Source: Thioalkalivibrio nitratireducens (GTDB taxonomy: Bacteria > Pseudomonadota > Gammaproteobacteria > Ectothiorhodospirales > Ectothiorhodospiraceae). Taken from it: DNA of 12,742 nt. Both the position numbers and the translations under genes were made by a program. Shown here one piece after another: positions 9,389-12,742 of this stretch. Location of the stretch: NCBI GenBank assembly GCA_011390385.1, contig JAABSN010000090.1, forward strand, positions 1-12,742. Reading direction: 5' to 3'. Position 1 is the stretch's first letter. Each line of letters starts with the position of its first letter. Under the pieces are notes generated by a model. That model had not been told where the DNA came from. It was given only the letters and a program-made list of their open reading frames with translations, and searched no databases.

Positions 9389-12214
9389 TCATTCGGTGGG
9401 GCGCGGAGTATCCCTGGCGGTGATCGGACCGAAGGCCCGGCTGAGCAGTTCCTGCTGCTGGGCCTTGTGCACCTCCGGATAACCGACGGCCGGCGCCGCC
9501 GCCGGGGGGCGAGCGACCGCATGCAGCCGCTGGCCGCGGACCTCGAGCAGGGCATTCAGGCGCGGCCTCACGAAATCGAGATAGCCCTGATTCTCGGGTT
9601 CGTCCTGAACCCATACGAATTCCGCGGCCTGGTCGTACTGCCCCAGCAGCCTGGCCAGCAGTGCCTCGGGAAACGGATAGCACTGTTCCAGCCGCAGGAC
9701 CGCGGTCGTGTCGTGGTTCCCCTCGCGTCGGGTGACCAGCAGGTCGTAGTAGATCCGGCCGGCCGTGAGGATCACGCGGCGGACCGAATCGGGTGCGGGT
9801 GCGTCGATGTCGTCGATCACGGGCTGGAACGAACCGCCCGTCAGTTCGGAGAGATCGCTGACCGCGAGCTTGTGCCGCAGGAGGCTTTTCGGCGTCATCA
9901 CCACGAGGGGTTTGCGGTACGGACGCAGCAATTGCCGCCGCAGCAGGTGGAACATCTGGGCCGGGGTGGTGGGAACACAGACCTGCATGTTCTCCTGCGC
10001 GCACAGCTGAAGAAAGCGTTCCGGGCGCGCCGACGAGTGCTCCGGCCCCTGACCCTCATAGCCATGGGGCAGCAGCAACACCAGCCCGCAGAGCCGATCC
10101 CACTTCTGCTCGCCGGAACTGATGAACTGGTCAATGACCACCTGCGCACCGTTCGCGAAGTCGCCGAACTGGGCCTCCCAGAGAACCAGCACGTTCGGCG
10201 ACGCGGTGGCATAGCCATATTCGAACGCCAGCACGGCTTCTTCCGACAGCAGCGAGTCGATGACCAGGAAACGTGGATTCGCCGGGTCCAGCCTGCGCAG
10301 GGGAACGCAGGCCTCGCCGGTATCCTGATTGTGCAGCACCGCGTGGCGGTGAAAGAACGTGCCCCGGCCCGAGTCCTGACCCGACATCCGGATGCGGTAG
10401 CCGTCCTCGATCAGGGTCGCGTACGCCAGTGTCTCCGCCGTGCCCCAGTCGAGTTCCTGCTCGCCGCGGGCCATGGCCAGCCGGGCTTCCAGAATCCGCC
10501 GGACCCGCGGGTGCACCGCAAAGTTCTCGGGCAACTCGTTCAGCCGCGTCAGCAGCCCGGCGAGACGCTCCCCGGCGGCGCCCGTGGCGATGTCCTGGTC
10601 CCAGCCCTGATTGGAATACATGCTCCAGTTGGTCGGCTTGTGTCCTTCGGTTCGATCGCGCTCCAGCAGCCCGGGCACCACGGAGTCGCCAGCCTCGAGG
10701 GAGTCCCGATAGTGTTCCTGCATTCGCTCCACGGCCGCCTGGTCGAGCACCCCGTCCTCGATCAGCCGCGCGGCATACCGTTCGCGGGTGGTCGGCAGGC
10801 TGCGGATGGTCCGGTACATCATGGGCTGGGTCGCCGCCGGCTCGTCGGCCTCGTTGTGTCCCTGGCGCCGATAGCAGACCAGGTCGATCACGACATCCTT
10901 GGCGAAGCGCATGCGGTAATCCAGCGCCACCTGGGTCACGAACACCACGGCCTCGGGGTCGTCACCGTTCACGTGCAGAATCGGGGCGCTCACCATCTTC
11001 GCCACGTCGGTGGCGTAACGGGACGATCGGGCATCCTTCAGCGTGCTGGTGGTAAAGCCGATCTGGTTGTTCACCACGATGTGCACCGTGCCCTTGGTGG
11101 AGAAGCCCCGCGTCTGCGACATATTCAGGGTTTCCATCACCACGCCCTGGCCGGCGAACGCGGCGTCCCCGTGGATCACCACCGGCATCACTTTCTCTCC
11201 CTTGCGGTCGCCAAGGCGCACCTGCCGGGCCCGTACCGAGCCCTGGACGACCGGAGTCACGATCTCCAGGTGCGAAGGATTGAAGGCGAGTGCCAGGTGC
11301 AGCCGGCCTCCGGACGTCTCGATATCGCAGGAAAGTCCCAGATGATACTTGACGTCGCCGGTTCCCCGGTTGCGGTTGTGCCGTCCCTCGAATTCGTCGG
11401 CGAGTTCTCCGGGGGACTTGCCGAAAATGTTGACCTGAACGTTCAGGCGGCCGCGATGCGCCATGCCGACGACGATCTCGTGCAGCCCGCGCGCTCCACC
11501 GCGCTGTACCAGAGCGTTCAGCAGCGGGATCAGGCTCTCCGCGCCCTCGAGCGAGAAGCGCTTCTGTCCGACGTAGCGGTTGTGCAGATAGCGTTCCAGA
11601 CCCTCGGCAGCCGTGAGGCGTTCGAGGATGGCCTCCCGCGTCGCATTGTCGAATCCGAACCGCCCCCGCGTCGACTCGAGGCGCTGCTGCAGCCAGCGCT
11701 TCTCGCCCGTCGAGTTGAGGTGCATGATCTCCGCGCCGATACGCGTACAGTAGGTATCCCTGAGGATGGCTTCGATTTCGTCCAGACGGGCCGGGTTCGG
11801 ACCATGCAGCGAGCCGGGATCGAAGGTCTGTTCGGGATTTACGTTGTCGAGCTGGTGATAGCCACGGGTCAATTCCGGTGGTGATTCGGGTGGTGTCCGT
11901 CCGAGCGGATCCAGACTCGCCGCAAAATGCCCGAGAAAGCGAAACGAATTGATGTACTGCAGCACCCGTACCTGCAGCCGCTCGAGGTGCAGGTCGCGGG
12001 ATTCATTGGCGTCGCTGCTGATACCGGGCCGGCCCGAGACCGACCCTGGATCACTCTCCAGTGCGCTGAAGTAATCGGCCCAGCTTGCAGGTACGGATTC
12101 CGGGTTCGTCCGGTAGCGCTCGAACAGGTCCTCGGCGAAGGCCATGCTGTCGGGGTGAAGGTCCATGCGGCGCAACATCGCCACGGTCTGCTGTCTGGAG
12201 GGAGGTTCGTTCAT
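9389..12214 (-). CDS. sucA: 2-oxoglutarate dehydrogenase E1 component
   Basis: This thiamine-diphosphate enzyme decarboxylates 2-oxoglutarate and succinylates the lipoyl arm of SucB. At 941 residues it is full length. The N-terminal segment (about 20-50, [17 protein letters not shown]) resembles the E2-binding arm. Active-site motifs include [10 protein letters not shown] with His253, [26 protein letters not shown] with Asp350 as a cofactor Mg ligand, VVNNQIGF, and [13 protein letters not shown]. The C-terminal half has the transketolase-like [20 protein letters not shown] segment and a final [10 protein letters not shown] region. No frameshift or stop is seen. The ATG at 12214 has a GGAAAAGG purine run close upstream. 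Having both sucA and sucB suggests a complete oxidative TCA step, unlike many obligate autotrophs, which lose it; the E3 partner must be encoded elsewhere. Confidence 0.97.
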   Translation of the reverse strand: MNEPPSRQQTVAMLRRMDLHPDSMAFAEDLFERYRTNPESVPASWADYFSALESDPGSVSGRPGISSDANESRDLHLERLQVRVLQYINSFRFLGHFAASLDPLGRTPPESPPELTRGYHQLDNVNPEQTFDPGSLHGPNPARLDEIEAILRDTYCTRIGAEIMHLNSTGEKRWLQQRLESTRGRFGFDNATREAILERLTAAEGLERYLHNRYVGQKRFSLEGAESLIPLLNALVQRGGARGLHEIVVGMAHRGRLNVQVNIFGKSPGELADEFEGRHNRNRGTGDVKYHLGLSCDIETSGGRLHLALAFNPSHLEIVTPVVQGSVRARQVRLGDRKGEKVMPVVIHGDAAFAGQGVVMETLNMSQTRGFSTKGTVHIVVNNQIGFTTSTLKDARSSRYATDVAKMVSAPILHVNGDDPEAVVFVTQVALDYRMRFAKDVVIDLVCYRRQGHNEADEPAATQPMMYRTIRSLPTTRERYAARLIEDGVLDQAAVERMQEHYRDSLEAGDSVVPGLLERDRTEGHKPTNWSMYSNQGWDQDIATGAAGERLAGLLTRLNELPENFAVHPRVRRILEARLAMARGEQELDWGTAETLAYATLIEDGYRIRMSGQDSGRGTFFHRHAVLHNQDTGEACVPLRRLDPANPRFLVIDSLLSEEAVLAFEYGYATASPNVLVLWEAQFGDFANGAQVVIDQFISSGEQKWDRLCGLVLLLPHGYEGQGPEHSSARPERFLQLCAQENMQVCVPTTPAQMFHLLRRQLLRPYRKPLVVMTPKSLLRHKLAVSDLSELTGGSFQPVIDDIDAPAPDSVRRVILTAGRIYYDLLVTRREGNHDTTAVLRLEQCYPFPEALLARLLGQYDQAAEFVWVQDEPENQGYLDFVRPRLNALLEVRGQRLHAVARPPAAAPAVGYPEVHKAQQQELLSRAFGPITARDTPRPTE

Positions 12215-12251
12215 GGCCTTTTCCGGTTCTCCGGAGTCGTGTCAGCGCTTT

Positions 12252-12270
12252 CTGTTACAACTTCTAACAG
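12252..12270. promoter_or_regulatory. Inverted repeat upstream of sucA, possible operator
   Basis: CTGTTA and TAACAG are perfect 6-bp arms with a 7-bp spacer, centred 47 bp upstream of the sucA start. Outer GCGCT/AGCGC bases (12245-12249 and 12274-12278) partly continue the symmetry. The position suits a repressor site over the sucAB promoter, but no clear -35/-10 pair was identified and the regulator is unknown. It is less likely to be a terminator because no T-run follows on either side. Confidence 0.4.
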
Positions 12271-12278
12271 CTTAGCGC

Positions 12279-12742
12279 GAATGGCGCCGAAATTCCGCGT
12301 TGCAGCACAGCATTCGCACTCTCGGTGACGATCGCTGGGCGTTCGGTTGATCCGCTCAGCATTGAGCGTCTCGTCACGTCACTACAAGCCCGGGAATTGG
12401 AGCGCTTCGGCGGTTCGATGCCCGGCGAAGCATTGCCCGAGCGAGTCTGACGGACGGCGGCGCCACCGTTGTCGATCGAGCTGGCCGAACGATCATGGCC
12501 TCGGGCTACCCCGATGATGGAACGCGTAGGGTGTCAATGAGCGCAGCGAATTGCACCGCTCGAGGTCCAGGATCCTCGGGATCGGTTCCGGCGTGGTTTC
12601 GGTGCGGTTCGGCTGCGCCTCACGGCACCCTACGCGGGGCTTTCGCGCGAACGGACCCCGGCGCTACAGTTTTCGGTCGAGCTGGGCTAACCGTATCTCG
12701 ACCCAGCATAAGTCGCTCGTCGAGGTATCAACGAAGCCCGAC
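12279..12742. other. Gene-poor right end
   Basis: No convincing gene lies here. A 41-codon open frame from GTG 12325 to TGA 12450 has no ribosome site and no family I recognise; its end (RELERFGGSMPGEALPERV) looks protein-like and might be a remnant. A small hairpin, CGCTCA-GCAT-TGAGCG (12353-12368), has no T-run. The second REP-like element occupies 12523-12636. A weak GCTGGG/CCCAGC inverted repeat lies at 12681-12707. Confidence 0.5.
12523..12636 (+). repeat. REP-like inverted pair, copy B (intact ends)
   Basis: The element is bounded by perfect 11-bp terminal inverted repeats, CGCGTAGGGTG (12523-12533) and CACCCTACGCG (12626-12636), about 114 bp in all. Both ends carry the GTAG foot and a following GGTG...CACC hairpin: on the left GGTG-T-CAAT pairs with ATTGCACC with one bulged base. 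The right half, read on the other strand, has a related sequence of the same design, so this is two REPs facing each other, like a BIME. It shares 39 of 42 left-end bases with copy A at 7222. It has no coding capacity, and no RAYT transposase gene lies in the window. Confidence 0.78.

Noticed and set aside
9467..11884. Very long plus-strand open frame (805 codons) opposite sucA
   Set aside because: It lies entirely antisense to a full-length conserved enzyme; its composition mirrors the GC-rich third-position bias, and it has no ribosome site or family signature.
12325..12450. 41-codon open frame near the right end
   Set aside because: No ribosome site, no recognised family, GTG start only; kept as a possible remnant, not called as a gene.

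Overview
This is a GC-rich stretch of bacterial chromosome, most likely from a gammaproteobacterium. The Chromatiales / Ectothiorhodospiraceae neighbourhood is my best guess. The reasons are a PPi-type phosphofructokinase beside a class I fructose-1,6-bisphosphatase, an Allochromatium-type (Alvin/YfhL) 2[4Fe-4S] ferredoxin next to coaD, a PA2779/PA2778-type gene pair, and a DUF302 protein. No phage, plasmid, CRISPR, tRNA or rRNA signal was seen.

Layout. (1) Positions 1-40, minus strand: the first 13 codons of a gene that leaves the window, probably a DEAD-box RNA helicase. (2) Positions 156-199: a 44-bp near-perfect palindrome just behind fbp. (3) fbp (minus, 218-1231) and a PPi-PFK-type gene (plus, 1600-2865) diverge from a 368-bp spacer; together they control the fructose-6-phosphate / fructose-1,6-bisphosphate step. 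(4) Positions 2974-7211, plus strand: a good sigma70-type promoter, then a tightly packed run of a PA2779-like small membrane protein, a PA2778-like C39-fold/TPR lipoprotein, coaD (ATGA overlap), ferredoxin and gamma-glutamyltranspeptidase. (5) Positions 7222-7369: a REP-like repeat, then a textbook UUCG-loop terminator belonging to the convergent exported DUF302 gene (minus, 7396-7920). (6) Positions 8023-12214, minus strand: sucB and sucA, the E2 and E1 subunits of 2-oxoglutarate dehydrogenase, with an inverted repeat just upstream of sucA. (7) Positions 12279-12742: about 460 bp with no convincing gene, holding a second, better preserved copy of the REP-like element arranged as an inverted pair.

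The window is mostly housekeeping metabolism: hexose-phosphate flux, CoA synthesis, glutathione turnover in the periplasm and the TCA cycle. The less ordinary items are a substituted phosphoryl-donor residue in the PFK-type enzyme, the poorly understood PA2779/PA2778 pair at the head of the coaD operon, the two related REP-like elements, and the long palindrome after fbp. I did not see a clearly new multi-gene system. The PA2779/PA2778 pair is the nearest candidate.
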